From Lysobacter antibioticus HS124 (GTDB lineage: Bacteria; Pseudomonadota; Gammaproteobacteria; Xanthomonadales; Xanthomonadaceae), in assembly GCF_000336385.2 (NCBI RefSeq), contig NZ_HG424513.1:56731-120730 (forward strand): DNA of 64,000 nucleotides, given 5' to 3'. The notes under the pieces are model-generated. The model had not been told where the DNA came from, searched no databases, and saw only the letters and a list, made by a program, of their open reading frames with translations. Every line of letters begins with the position of its first letter. Position 1 is the stretch's first letter. Below are positions 18,523 to 26,703 of the stretch, piece after piece. The position numbers were made by a program, and so were the translations under genes.

Positions 18523-18897
18523 GCGCGGACCCCGCACGTCCTGTGCGGCGTCGGCCGACCGGCCGTCCTGGCCATCGGCGCGAAATCCGTTTCGCCGTGC
18601 ATGCACGCTTCCTCGGCACTTGCAATGAAGACACCCCGGCTCCGCTGGCTCACCTGCTCGAGGGTGACGGCCTTTTTCCTTTGCAGAGCGGCATCCGTGT
18701 CATCGCATCGACCGTGCTGCCGGGGCCTGCATAGATTGCCGCCGCGGCCGGGGCCAAACAGTCGGCCGAAGGCGCGGCCGGCTGTAGGAATTTTCTGACC
18801 CCCGGTCACGCTTCGCGGCTCGACCCGGTCGCATCGCGCGGCTGCGCGCGTACTCGCACTCGCCGTTGCGGCGGCGACACGATGTGTTCGCGCGGGC
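18523..18897. other. Intergenic region with no supported gene
   Basis: No reading frame with recognisable protein content. The stretch is less GC-rich than its neighbours around 18640-18740 and may hold promoters, but no clear -35/-10 pair or repeat was identified. Confidence 0.4.
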
Positions 18898-19344
18898 TCA
18901 TTGCGCGGCGTCGTCGCGCGGCACCGCGCCGGCGTTGCGCAACTCCTGTTGCGCCTGCTTGATTGCCTTGACGTCGAGCGGAAGGATGCGGCCGATGAAG
19001 CAGGGCATCTTGATCGACGGCGTGCCGAGCGCGGTGACCTTGTCGAAGCGCGCGTGCACGCGGCCCATCTGATTGCTGACGCTGATCGCCGAGGCGAACG
19101 CGAGGTCGCTGCAAGGCCCGCGCAGCTCCAGCAGGTAGGCCTGGTTGGGACGCGTCCACACCGCCAGCGCACTGTCGCCGAGCGGCGTCCAACCGTTGAG
19201 CGTGCCGAAGTACTGGAAGCTGTCGACCGGCGCGCCGGCGTGGGCGCGGTACAGCGCCAGGCGCTGCGCGTCGTCCAGTTTCGGGGTGGAGGCGCAGCCG
19301 GCCAGTGCCGCGGCGACAAGGACGGCGGTGAGCAGGGTTTTCAT
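18898..19344 (-). CDS. DUF6491-like lipoprotein
   Basis: A 148-residue lipoprotein with a short signal peptide (MKTLLTAVLVAAALAGC, lipidated Cys 17). The mature sequence begins LDDAQRLALYRAHAGAPVDSFQY and has the pattern of the small DUF6491 family of Xanthomonadaceae, including a pair of Cys residues (RGPCSDL and KMPCFIGRI) that could form a disulfide. Start ATG 19344 is preceded by GAGGAG at a spacing of five bases, which decides it over an in-frame GTG two codons upstream. Function unknown. Confidence 0.78.
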   Translation of the reverse strand: MKTLLTAVLVAAALAGCASTPKLDDAQRLALYRAHAGAPVDSFQYFGTLNGWTPLGDSALAVWTRPNQAYLLELRGPCSDLAFASAISVSNQMGRVHARFDKVTALGTPSIKMPCFIGRILPLDVKAIKQAQQELRNAGAVPRDDAAQ

Positions 19345-19453
19345 GAGCACTCCTCGACGGCGCGGGCCGTTCTGGCGGGACTGCGCGCATCATGCGCCCG
19401 CGGACAGGCGCGCAGTGCGAACCGGTGCCGATATCGTTCAGCGCGGGGGAGAC

Positions 19454-19482
19454 TTGCCAGATCCGATTTGCGTCCGTATCAT
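19454..19482 (+). promoter_or_regulatory. Sigma70-type promoter for tRNA-Phe
   Basis: A -35 box TTGCCA (19454-19459) and -10 box TATCAT (19477-19482) with an optimal 17-base spacer, ending 28 bases before the tRNA 5' end. Confidence 0.7.
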
Positions 19483-19510
19483 GCCGCCTCTCTCGCGGGA
19501 CACCGCGAAC

Positions 19511-19586
19511 GGCCGGGTAGCTCAGTTGGTAGAGCAGGGGATTGAAAATCCCCGTGTCGGGGGTTCGATTCCCTCCCCGGCCACCA
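19511..19586 (+). tRNA. tRNA-Phe (anticodon GAA)
   Basis: A complete cloverleaf: acceptor stem GGCCGGG/CCCGGCC, D-arm GCTC...GAGC, anticodon stem GGGGA/TCCCC around loop TTGAAAA (anticodon GAA at 19544-19546), T-arm with TTCGATT loop, and an encoded 3' CCA. Length 76. It is flanked by its own promoter and terminator, so it is a monocistronic tRNA gene. No integrase or repeated 3' end is nearby. Confidence 0.97.
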
Positions 19587-19594
19587 TTTGTAAA

Positions 19595-19631
19595 CGAAGG
19601 GCCCGACCGCAAGGTCGGGCCCTTCGTTTTT
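19595..19631 (+). terminator. Intrinsic terminator of tRNA-Phe
   Basis: A 14-bp perfect stem, CGAAGGGCCCGACC (19595-19608) and GGTCGGGCCCTTCG (19613-19626), GCAA loop, followed by TTTTT. It begins 8 bases after the tRNA CCA end. Confidence 0.9.
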
Positions 19632-19954
19632 GCGCAGGCCGATTCGCGCATGTCGAGTTATTGCCGCGACGACAGGCGCAGGTAGGAGAAATCCGACCCT
19701 CCGGCGGGGTGCCGGCCGACTGCGTCGGCTCCGGCGCTGGGGCAGCCTGGATGGGCTGGCAGCGTGCGTCCCTCCCCAGTTACGCGCACGCCACGGGTTT
19801 TCAGGGACCGAAGGCCCGCCAGCATCTTTGCCGATATTGCCGTTTGGCGGCTGGCCGGGCGCGAAGGTGCGCAACTCTGTGATTCTGCGGATTGGCGCAA
19901 AGACGCGCGGCGGGGGCGCTCTATGCTCGGCGCATCTTCAAAGGAGTGCAGGCC
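19632..19954. other. Intergenic region after tRNA-Phe terminator
   Basis: No supported gene. An AAAGGAG ribosome binding site for the next gene is at about 19939. The rest shows no repeat or RNA structure that I can support. Confidence 0.4.
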
Positions 19955-20221
19955 ATGACCCGTACGATCGCTTCGCTGCTGCTGTTGGTCCTCAGCTCGG
20001 CCGCGATGGCGCAAACCGTCGCTTTCGGCAACAAGGTGATCGTGGTCGGCGACAGTGTCGGCCGCCTGGAGCAGGTGGCGGGCAAGCCGGCCAAGATCGT
20101 GCCGATCCAGAACAAGTTCGGCGCCAACGTCGCCGAGCGCTACGAGTACTACGTCGGCAGCAAGACCGTGCTGGTCACCGTCCGCGATGGCCGGGTGATC
20201 GACGTGATGGAATTGTTCTAA
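19955..20221 (+). CDS. DUF2845-like periplasmic protein
   Basis: An 88-residue protein with a clean signal peptide (MTRTIASLLLLVLSSAAMAQ). The mature 68 residues contain VIVVGDSVGRLEQVAGKPAKI, ERYEYYVGSKTVLVTVRDGRVIDV, the pattern of the short DUF2845 domain (a SmpA/BamE-like fold). ATG 19955 is preceded by AAAGGAG at a good distance, so the longer upstream frame is not used. Function unknown. Confidence 0.75.
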   Translation: MTRTIASLLLLVLSSAAMAQTVAFGNKVIVVGDSVGRLEQVAGKPAKIVPIQNKFGANVAERYEYYVGSKTVLVTVRDGRVIDVMELF

Positions 20222-20300
20222 GCCGGCGCAACGCCCGCTGCCGCAACTGCCAGCGGCGGCGGGCCACGGTGTTCGAGCCCGTCGCCCGAGCCACCGCTTT

Positions 20301-20336
20301 TCCCCATCCCCGATCTCTAATCCCCAATCCCGGCGC
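20301..20336. repeat. Partial GGGATT-type repeat array
   Basis: A degenerate single arm reading CCCCATCCCCGATCTCTAAT then CCCCAATCCC, related to the arrays at 17268 and 32817 but lacking the facing arm. It lies between the convergent DUF2845 and DUF11 genes. Confidence 0.6.
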
Positions 20337-20353
20337 ACCGCACGGCGTTGCGC

Positions 20354-22481
20354 CTACTGCACCGTGCAGGTCATCTGGACGGTCACCGTGGCGCCGTTGG
20401 CGAGCGCGCCGAGGGCAACGCCGCTTTCCAACTGCGCCAGGCTCAGCCCGGCCGGGCAGGCCGCACCGGTGCAGCTCGGCGCTGCGGTGCAGCTCAGGCC
20501 CTGGCGGCTGGCCGCCGGGTCGCGCAGGATCGCGCCGGCGACCGCGTCCGGGCCGTTGTTGGTGACGACGATGGTGTAGATGGTCGACGCGCCGCGGGAA
20601 ACGGTGTTGACGCCATTGGTCTTGGTGATGGCCAAGTCCGCCAGCGGCGCGCGAGTGTTGCTGAAGGTGCAGGTCAGATCGTCGCCGGCGGCCGCGGTGA
20701 GGCTGAAGCTGGTGCCGGCGCCGCTCGGCGTCTGGCCCCCGGCCAGCGCGTTGCTGCAGCTGTAGGCGCTGGCGTAGTTGTTGAGGTTGGCGCCGGCCGC
20801 GCCGGTTTCGGACAGGGTGTAGGCCGCGCCGACGCTGCCGTTGAGCAAGGCCTCGCCGGTCGCGATGGTGCCGCTGCCGGTGGTGGTGACGCCGACCGGC
20901 CCGCCGGTGCCGGCGATGTTCAAGTCGAATTGGTCGGCGGCGACGAAACGCCCCAGCGGCAGCGCCTTGCGCAGGCGCAGGATCGGCTGTTTCTGGAACA
21001 CCAGCGGCCCGCTGGCGGTGTCGTTGGCGGTATTGAAGTCGTTGTTGGTCGCGTCCGCGTCGCCGTCGGGCACGCTGCGGCCCAGTGCGGCCCAGTGCGG
21101 CATTGGCGGTGTACGTGCCGCTGAGCGTGGGCGAATTGACCGTGACCGGAATGGTGAAGCTGACCGTGCCGCCGTTGCTGCCGGGCGCGCTAGATCCGGC
21201 CAGAGGAGTCGGATTCAGTGCGCAGGTGACGACGCTATTGCCGGCGCTGGCGACGCAGTTGGCCGGCAGGGTGCCGGCGGTCCAGCCCGCCGGAAGGGTC
21301 GCGACCACGGTGAAGCCGTCGTCGCCGTCGGTGGCGCCGGGGCCGACATTGGTCGCGGTCAGGACGATGTTCTGCAACTGGCCGTAGTTGCTGTAGGCCG
21401 GCGTCGGCGTGCTCAGCGTCACCGCGATGTCGGGCAGGCCGGTGACGGCCAGCGTGCACGAGGCGTCTTGTTCGTTGCTCAGCGTGGTGCCGGTGAGGCA
21501 GGTGCCGGTGGTGACGTAGGTATTGGCGGCGATGCCGGCCGGACGTTGGCTGATCGCGGCGCGGTAGTTGCCGCCGGGCAGCACGTAGATCTCGCTCGCG
21601 GTTTGTACGGTCGAGGTGTTGGACGCGGCGCTGGCATGCGGGGTGCGGCCGGCGCCGGTGGTGCCGGCGCCGTTGTCGAGCAGGGTGCTGCCCTGGGTCA
21701 GGTTGACCTGCCAGCCCGTGCCGCCGAGGGTCTTGTTCCAGGCGAAATCGGCGAAGCTCAGGATCGCCGAATGGCGCGCTTGCAACAGGGTGCCGCAATA
21801 GACGTTGATGCCGTCGTAGCCTTCGCCGCCGGCCTGCATGAACAAGCCCGAGACCAGGGTCGTGGCGGTGTTGGCGCAGAACGGACCGCGCGAGACGTGG
21901 GCCGGTTGCCCGGACATGGTTTCGCGTACGCCGACCTCGATGCTGGTCGAGGTGCCGGTGGTCATCCGCACCCACGAGTTCGCGTCCAGGGTCAGCGGCC
22001 GGCAGACCAGGTTCAGCGACGAGGACCACGGCGGGTACTGGCCGTTGGACCATTCGCGGTCCCAGCCGCCAAATTGGTGCACCAGCTGGTTGGAGGGACA
22101 GTAATTGGTGACTTCGGTGCCCGGCAGAGCGTAGGTGCCCGACAGCACGTCCGGGCTGCCGTTGGCGTTGCGGTTGACCACGTTGACGGTGCTGCCGTCG
22201 GTGGTGATGCCGCCGCAGTACAGGCCGACCCGGTTGGTCATGCCGCGGGTCGAGGTGAGCCCCGCGCTCATCGATTTGTCGCGATGGTAGGCGCCGCGAA
22301 CGATGGTGCCGGCGGGGCATTGCAGCGCTCCGGAGCCGGGATCGCCTTTGTTGGTGCCGATGGTGCCGGTCGGGGTGGCGCCGGCCTGCACGCCGATGCC
22401 GGCCTGCGCATGGACGGGACGGGGAACGCTGGCGAACAGGGCGAGCAGGCAGAGGGCGGGGGCGAGGTGTTTGGCCGTCAT
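20354..22481 (-). pseudogene. Secreted DUF11-repeat protein interrupted by a 10-bp tandem duplication frameshift
   Basis: Translation from ATG 22481 gives a signal peptide (LAPALCLLALFASVPRPVHA), a long Gly/Thr/Asn-rich secreted domain with paired Cys, and a first DUF11 domain (LPDIAVTLSTPTPAYSNYGQ). The frame then reads TYTANAALGRTGPQRARR and loses sense. The continuation, GRSVPDGDADATNNDFNTAN with a second DUF11 domain ending in MTCTVQ, lies in another frame that ends at the TAG 20354-20356. The switch falls exactly at two perfect copies of a 10-bp unit (21081-21100). Removing one copy restores a single frame of about 705 residues. DUF11 proteins are surface-associated or secreted. Either the gene is broken, or phase-variable, or the base call is wrong. 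Confidence 0.82.
21081..21100. repeat. 10-bp perfect tandem duplication causing the DUF11 frameshift
   Basis: CCCAGTGCGG occurs twice in succession. A single copy would keep the reading frame of the surrounding gene. The preceding CACGCTGCGG is only partly similar, so copy number is two. Confidence 0.9.
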
Positions 22482-22558
22482 GAAGTCCGGGGTTCCATCC
22501 GACGGGAGCGGAAGCCGCTCGGCAGGGTGAAAAAGCGTGAGCTGAATCGTGCAAAAAA

Positions 22559-22574
22559 TGTGCCAAAATTCACA
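22559..22574 (-). promoter_or_regulatory. Candidate Clp/CRP-type binding site upstream of the DUF11 gene
   Basis: On the minus strand the site reads TGTGAATTTTGGCACA, matching TGTGA-N6-TCACA at nine of ten defined positions. An AAAATT-CAC-AATTTT inverted repeat (22565-22579) overlaps it. It lies about 80 bases upstream of the ATG at 22481. Clp is the CRP homologue of this family of bacteria; binding here is inferred. Confidence 0.5.
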
Positions 22575-22801
22575 ATTTTCGAAGAGTGTGCCCCGATGAG
22601 CGTTGATCCCAGGCGCTGAGCCCGGCCGGCCACGACTGGGACAGACAAAAAAGGTCAGTTTTTGCCCCTGGCGCTGTAATCGGTTCCCGATCGCGGCCAC
22701 TCGGCGCCGATTGGCGCAGGTCCCCTTAGACGGGCAGATTTGCCTAAACAGGACGAGCCCGGTGCATCGGGCGAGGTCATGGCGTCGCCCGGCGGCGAAA
22801 G

Positions 22802-22831
22802 TTGACAGCCGCGCGCAAGGCGCACTACGGT
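22802..22831 (+). promoter_or_regulatory. Candidate sigma70 promoter
   Basis: TTGACA (22802-22807) and TACGGT (22826-22831) with an 18-base spacer. It would start transcription about 35 bases before the eight-codon frame at 22874. Confidence 0.4.
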
Positions 22832-22873
22832 GCCCGTCCCCGTATTCCGCCGACCGGCGGTCCAGAGGGAACC

Positions 22874-22900
22874 ATGTCTGAGCGTGTAGCCATCCGCTGA
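22874..22900 (+). CDS. Possible eight-residue leader peptide (MSERVAIR)
   Basis: An ATG preceded by AGAGGGA at a suitable distance encodes MSERVAIR and stops with TGA. A 7-bp hairpin with a 3-base loop begins two bases after the stop. A promoter-like TTGACA element lies upstream. This layout resembles translation-dependent attenuators. It is short enough to arise by chance, and no family is known to me. Confidence 0.3.
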   Translation: MSERVAIR

Positions 22901-22902
22901 TC

Positions 22903-22919
22903 CCTTCGCCCGGCGAAGG
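22903..22919 (+). promoter_or_regulatory. Hairpin directly after the short open frame
   Basis: CCTTCGC (22903-22909) and GCGAAGG (22913-22919) around a CCG loop. There is no T tract, so it is not a typical terminator by itself; an anti-ribosome or attenuator role is speculative. Confidence 0.35.
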
Positions 22920-23257
22920 TGGGTCGACGCGTCGAAAGCGGTTCGTCGTTCGCGCCTTGCGAACGCGCGCGGTCGCGTCCGTTCCGGCGACTACCGACAG
23001 ACGTCCATGCTCTTATCGATTCGACGGCGATGCGCGCGATGCGCAGCCGTCCGCGGCGCGTGCCGCCATTGCCGTCGCCGCATCCGGCGCGCGCCGTTCG
23101 CGCCGCGATCGGCGTTTGCGTTGCCGATGCCGCGACGCGCATTCCTCGCGCTCCCGCGCTGGCCGTCCGGGCGCGCCGCCTGGTGGCCGCGCGTATCCGC
23201 GTCCGGTTCCGGCATCAGGCCGGACCTTGTCTTGCCTCGCATCCCACGGAGGCCTTC

Positions 23258-23818
23258 ATGCTCAGTTTGATGATGTTTTCCCGTGTGCCGCCGTACGCCC
23301 CGCCATCGCAGACGCCCATGCGCATCCAGCCGCAAACCCGCGAACACGAAGCGCAGATCGACGCATTGACCCGGGCCGCGTTCGGCGGCGCTGGCGAGGC
23401 CGCGCTGATCGGGCGCCTGCACGCCGACGGTCTGGTGCGGCTGTCGCTGGTCGCGCTCGACGACAGGGCGCGGGTGATCGGCCACGCGCTGTTCACCGCG
23501 CTCGCGGTGCGGGTCGATGGGCGCCCGGTCGACGCGCTGTGCCTGGCGCCGGTGTCGGTGCTGCCGGCGTGGCAGCGGCGCGGCGTCGGCGGGCGGCTGA
23601 TCCGCGCCGGCCTGGCGCAGCTGGCCGAAGCCGGTTTCGAAGCGGTGGTGGTGCTCGGTCACGCCGACTACTACCCGCGCTTCGGCTTCGACGCCGCGCT
23701 GGCCGCGAAACTGGCCGCGCCGTTCTCGGGCGAATGCTTCATGGCCCTGGAACTGCGCCCCGGCGCCCTGGCCGGCGAGCGCGGCTCGGTGACCTACCCG
23801 CCGGCGTTCGGGCTGTGA
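23258..23818 (+). CDS. GNAT-family N-acetyltransferase (YhbS-like)
   Basis: The core from MRIQPQTREHEAQIDALTRAAF onwards is a complete GNAT domain. It shows CLAPVSVLPAWQRRGVGGRL, the acetyl-CoA pyrophosphate loop (QRRGVG), then VVVLGHADYYPRFGFDAA, the YhbS-type beta4-alpha4 region. ATG 23258 has a GGAGG at a five-base spacing and gives 186 residues; ATG 23318 at the start of the domain lacks a ribosome site and gives 166. I favour 23258 on that evidence. Substrate unknown. It stands alone, behind a long leader region. Confidence 0.85.
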   Translation: MLSLMMFSRVPPYAPPSQTPMRIQPQTREHEAQIDALTRAAFGGAGEAALIGRLHADGLVRLSLVALDDRARVIGHALFTALAVRVDGRPVDALCLAPVSVLPAWQRRGVGGRLIRAGLAQLAEAGFEAVVVLGHADYYPRFGFDAALAAKLAAPFSGECFMALELRPGALAGERGSVTYPPAFGL

Positions 23819-23992
23819 AGCAGGAACGAGTGCGGAGGAGTAAGTAATGAGTTGTGAGCAAATCGGGCGCGACGCCGCTTTCGCTCGCTACGGGCTCCTC
23901 TTCGCCCGCTCCTGAGCCGAGCGTGGAGAGGTGCGGAGCGAGCAACGCCCGCGATGCCGCTTTGGCTGGCCGCTCGCTGCACTCGGCTATTC

Positions 23993-24262
23993 CTAGCCTT
24001 CAGGCACGAACCCTGCGGGCTTCTCCGCGCCGCCGCCGAACAGGAACTTTTCCATCTCGCCCTCGAGGAAGGCGCGATGCTTGGGGTCCAGCGGCGACAG
24101 CCGGTTCTCGTTGATCAGCATGGTCTGGTGGGCCAGCCAGGCGGCCCAGCCGGCCTTGCCGATATGGGCGAACACGCGCTTGCCCAGTTCGCCGGGCCAG
24201 GGCACGAAGTCCAGGCCTTCGGTGTCGCGGCGTTCGTATTCGCAGAAAACGGTGCGGCTCAT
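23993..24262 (-). CDS. yggX: Probable Fe(2+)-trafficking / oxidative damage protection protein
   Basis: An 89-residue protein with the complete YggX pattern: [19 protein letters not shown] with the conserved Cys 7, [28 protein letters not shown] and a C-terminal region rich in Glu, Phe and Gly. The family protects iron-sulfur enzymes from oxidation and may donate or chelate Fe(II). It follows mutY, an iron-sulfur enzyme, by 33 bases on the same strand; mutY-yggX is a classic pair in gammaproteobacteria. Confidence 0.95.
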   Translation of the reverse strand: MSRTVFCEYERRDTEGLDFVPWPGELGKRVFAHIGKAGWAAWLAHQTMLINENRLSPLDPKHRAFLEGEMEKFLFGGGAEKPAGFVPEG

Positions 24263-24295
24263 GTCGTTGGGTCCCGGGAGAAAGCGGTGCGGCGC

Positions 24296-25360
24296 TCAGG
24301 CCGCTTCGATCAGTTTGCGGATCGGCGCGGGAATGCCGAGTGCGGCCAATTCGGCGCGCGCGAACCAGCGCAGATCGTCATTGTCGCCGACCCGGCCGCG
24401 CAGGGCGATGCCGCGCCAGCGCCGCGGCCACAGGTCGAGTTTGTAGTGGCTGAAAGCGTGCGCGACCGCCGGCAAGGCCTCGCCGGCGGCGAAATCGCCG
24501 CGTACATGGGCCTCGAACCACTGCTGCGCGCCGGCGGTTTCCTCACTTTGCGGCAGCGTCCACAGTCCGGCCCAGATGCCGCTCGGCGGACGCCGCTGCA
24601 GCAGCACCCGGCCGTCCGCGTCGAGCAACCACAACACCTGCGCTTGGCGTTGCGGTACCGCCTTGCCGGGCTTGGGCGTCGGCAGTTCGGCGACCCGGCC
24701 TTCGATGCGGGCGACGCAGTCGTGCTGCAGCGGGCACAGGATGCAAGATGGGTCGGCGCGCGTGCACAAGGTCGCGCCGAGATCCATCTGCGCCTGGGTG
24801 TAGTCGACCATGCGCGTCTGCGGCAGGTGCGATTCGGCCAGCGTCCACAACTGCCGCTCGATCGCCGGCAGGCCCGGATAACCGTCGATGCCGTGGTAGC
24901 GGCTGAGCACGCGTTTGACGTTGCCGTCGAGGATCGCGTGGCGATCGTCCCAGGCCTGGGCCAGGATCGCCGCGGCGGTGCTGCGGCCGATGCCGGGCAG
25001 GGCGGTCAGCGCGTCGATATCGCGCGGCAGTTCGCCGCCGTGGCGTTCGACGCAGAGCTTGGCCGCCGCGTGCAGATTGCGCGCGCGGGCGTAGTAGCCC
25101 AGGCCTGACCACAGGCCGAGCACGGTGTCGAGTTCGGCTGCGGCCAGGTCGGGCAGGCTCGGCAGCGCGGAGACGAAGCGTTCGAAATACGGCGCCGCGG
25201 TCTTGACCTGGGTCTGTTGCAGCATGATTTCCGACAGCCACACGCGGTACGGCGTGCGCGGGTGCTGCCAGGGCAGGTCGTGGCGGCCGCTGACGTCGAA
25301 CCACGCCAGCAGGCGGGCGGCGAAGGCGTCGGCGGTGGCTGGGTCGGGCGGTGCGGTCAT
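24296..25360 (-). CDS. mutY: A/G-specific adenine DNA glycosylase
   Basis: Removes adenine mispaired with 8-oxoguanine. The 354-residue protein has the expected length. Visible: the catalytic Glu in SEIMLQQTQV, the helix-hairpin-helix LPGIGRSTAAAIL, catalytic Asp in LDGNVKRVLSR, and the 4Fe-4S ligands C-X6-C-X2-C-X5-C in the stretch starting at CTRADPSC. The C-terminal NUDIX-like domain (QVLWLLDADGRVLLQRRP) recognises 8-oxoG. Start ATG 25360 overlaps the stop of the upstream AsmA-like gene by four bases. Confidence 0.96.
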   Translation of the reverse strand: MTAPPDPATADAFAARLLAWFDVSGRHDLPWQHPRTPYRVWLSEIMLQQTQVKTAAPYFERFVSALPSLPDLAAAELDTVLGLWSGLGYYARARNLHAAAKLCVERHGGELPRDIDALTALPGIGRSTAAAILAQAWDDRHAILDGNVKRVLSRYHGIDGYPGLPAIERQLWTLAESHLPQTRMVDYTQAQMDLGATLCTRADPSCILCPLQHDCVARIEGRVAELPTPKPGKAVPQRQAQVLWLLDADGRVLLQRRPPSGIWAGLWTLPQSEETAGAQQWFEAHVRGDFAAGEALPAVAHAFSHYKLDLWPRRWRGIALRGRVGDNDDLRWFARAELAALGIPAPIRKLIEAA

Positions 25361-26688
25361 CGGTTCGGCGGGGCGGCGTTGGCGGTCGGTTCGCGGGTTG
25401 GGGCGGGGGCTGAGTCGGTGGGCGGCGGATCGTCCTCGATCTCGATCCGCACGCCTTCGAGCACCGCGCCGGAGACTTCGACCCGCGGCGTGTGCAGTCG
25501 CCCTTGCAGCGGCGGCAGCAGCGAGCCTTGCGCGCCGGCATCGACCCACTCCAGCACTTCGGGCAAGCGGAAGCGGCCGTCGAACACGGTCGCGTCGCGT
25601 TGCAGGCGCAGCGCGGCGGTCGCGGAGAAATCGGCCGGGCCGGCGTAATCGAGCGCGAACGGCAGCGGCGAGCGCGACTGCCCCAGCGGCGGCGGCAGCG
25701 TCGGCCAGGCCTGCGGCCATTCGGCCAGGCGGCCTTGCAACTGCAGTTCCAACTGCTGCGCATAGGCGAAGCGGCCGGTGCCGTCGAGGTGGGGCACCGC
25801 GTCGCGGCCGCGCAGCGCGGCGCCCAGCGGCGCCAGACTCAGGCGGCCGTCGCGGTAACGCAGCGGGCCGGCCAGGCCGAACACGAACGGCAGATCGGTG
25901 GCGCCGGCGCGATAGCGCGCCTGCGCGCCCAGGCGCAGCCGGTCCAGGCCGAGGCCGTCGTCGCCGGCGTGCAGGCGACCGCCGGCGACGGTGCGCATCG
26001 GCAGGCGCCAGTCGTGCGCGACCACGTCGACCCGGCCGGCCAGACCGAGCCCGCGCCCGGCGGCCGGACGCTGCAGGGTCGCCGCAAGCGAGAACGGAAT
26101 CCGCAGCGGCGCGGCGACGACTTCGCCGTCGAGCCGGCCGCGCAGCGGTCGTGCGGGGTGCAAGACCGGCAGATCGATCGCGATGCGTTCCACCGACCAG
26201 CCGGCGCCGATCACCCGGCCGCGCTCGACCCGCGCGCCGCGGCTCAGGCTCGGCAGCCGCAGTGGGCCGGGCGAGGGCGGCCGCGACTCCAGCCAGCGTT
26301 GCAGCGCGGCCAGGTCGAATTGCGGCGCATCGAGTTCGACCCGTTCGACGTCGAGCACCGCGCCGGCGGCGCGGATCGTGCTCCAGGGCAGCGACAGGTA
26401 GACGCGCTCGGCGCGCAGCAGCGGCGTCGCCGCGCCGGGTTGGCGCGCGACCAGGCCGCGCACCTCCAGCATCGGCGTGCCGCGCAACCGGTATTCGCTG
26501 GCGCCGGAGGCGCTGAGCTCCAGGCCGAGCGATTGGCCGACGCGATCGAGCAGGATCGCGCTGACCTGGCTGGGCTGCGACACCCAGCTCAGCGCCAGCA
26601 CCATGACCAGCACCGCGCCGGCGGCGACGAGCACGCGCCTGCGCCAGCGTCGTCGTTCGGGGACGGCGGTCTCCGGCGGCGCGGACAT
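25357..26688 (-). CDS. AsmA-like membrane-anchored protein
   Basis: A 443-residue protein with a positively charged N-terminus (ERRRWRRRVLVAAGAVLV) and one membrane helix, then a long periplasmic region of beta-rich repeats such as LRGTPMLEVRGLVARQ, VERVELDAPQFDLAALQRWL. This matches AsmA-family proteins, which are believed to carry lipids between the membranes. A Pro/Thr-rich tail ends the protein. It sits between ftsY and mutY on the same strand and overlaps mutY by four bases, so it is likely cotranscribed with it. Confidence 0.75.
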   Translation of the reverse strand: MSAPPETAVPERRRWRRRVLVAAGAVLVMVLALSWVSQPSQVSAILLDRVGQSLGLELSASGASEYRLRGTPMLEVRGLVARQPGAATPLLRAERVYLSLPWSTIRAAGAVLDVERVELDAPQFDLAALQRWLESRPPSPGPLRLPSLSRGARVERGRVIGAGWSVERIAIDLPVLHPARPLRGRLDGEVVAAPLRIPFSLAATLQRPAAGRGLGLAGRVDVVAHDWRLPMRTVAGGRLHAGDDGLGLDRLRLGAQARYRAGATDLPFVFGLAGPLRYRDGRLSLAPLGAALRGRDAVPHLDGTGRFAYAQQLELQLQGRLAEWPQAWPTLPPPLGQSRSPLPFALDYAGPADFSATAALRLQRDATVFDGRFRLPEVLEWVDAGAQGSLLPPLQGRLHTPRVEVSGAVLEGVRIEIEDDPPPTDSAPAPTREPTANAAPPNR

Positions 26689-26703
26689 GGGCGCGGCCGC
26701 GCC

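Larger units (their letters stand above)
22482..23257. other. Long regulatory intergenic region between DUF11 and GNAT genes
   Basis: 776 bases without a conventional gene. It holds an AT-rich promoter region (22510-22690) with a candidate Clp site, and further right a TTGACA promoter, an eight-codon open frame and a hairpin (described separately). The stretch 22930-23240 has only Arg/Ala-rich shadow frames and may be a long 5' leader. Confidence 0.5.

Noticed and set aside
19479..19874. A minus-strand frame containing WPGRESNPRHGDFQS
   Set aside because: This is the well-known spurious translation of the antisense of tRNA-Phe, not a protein.
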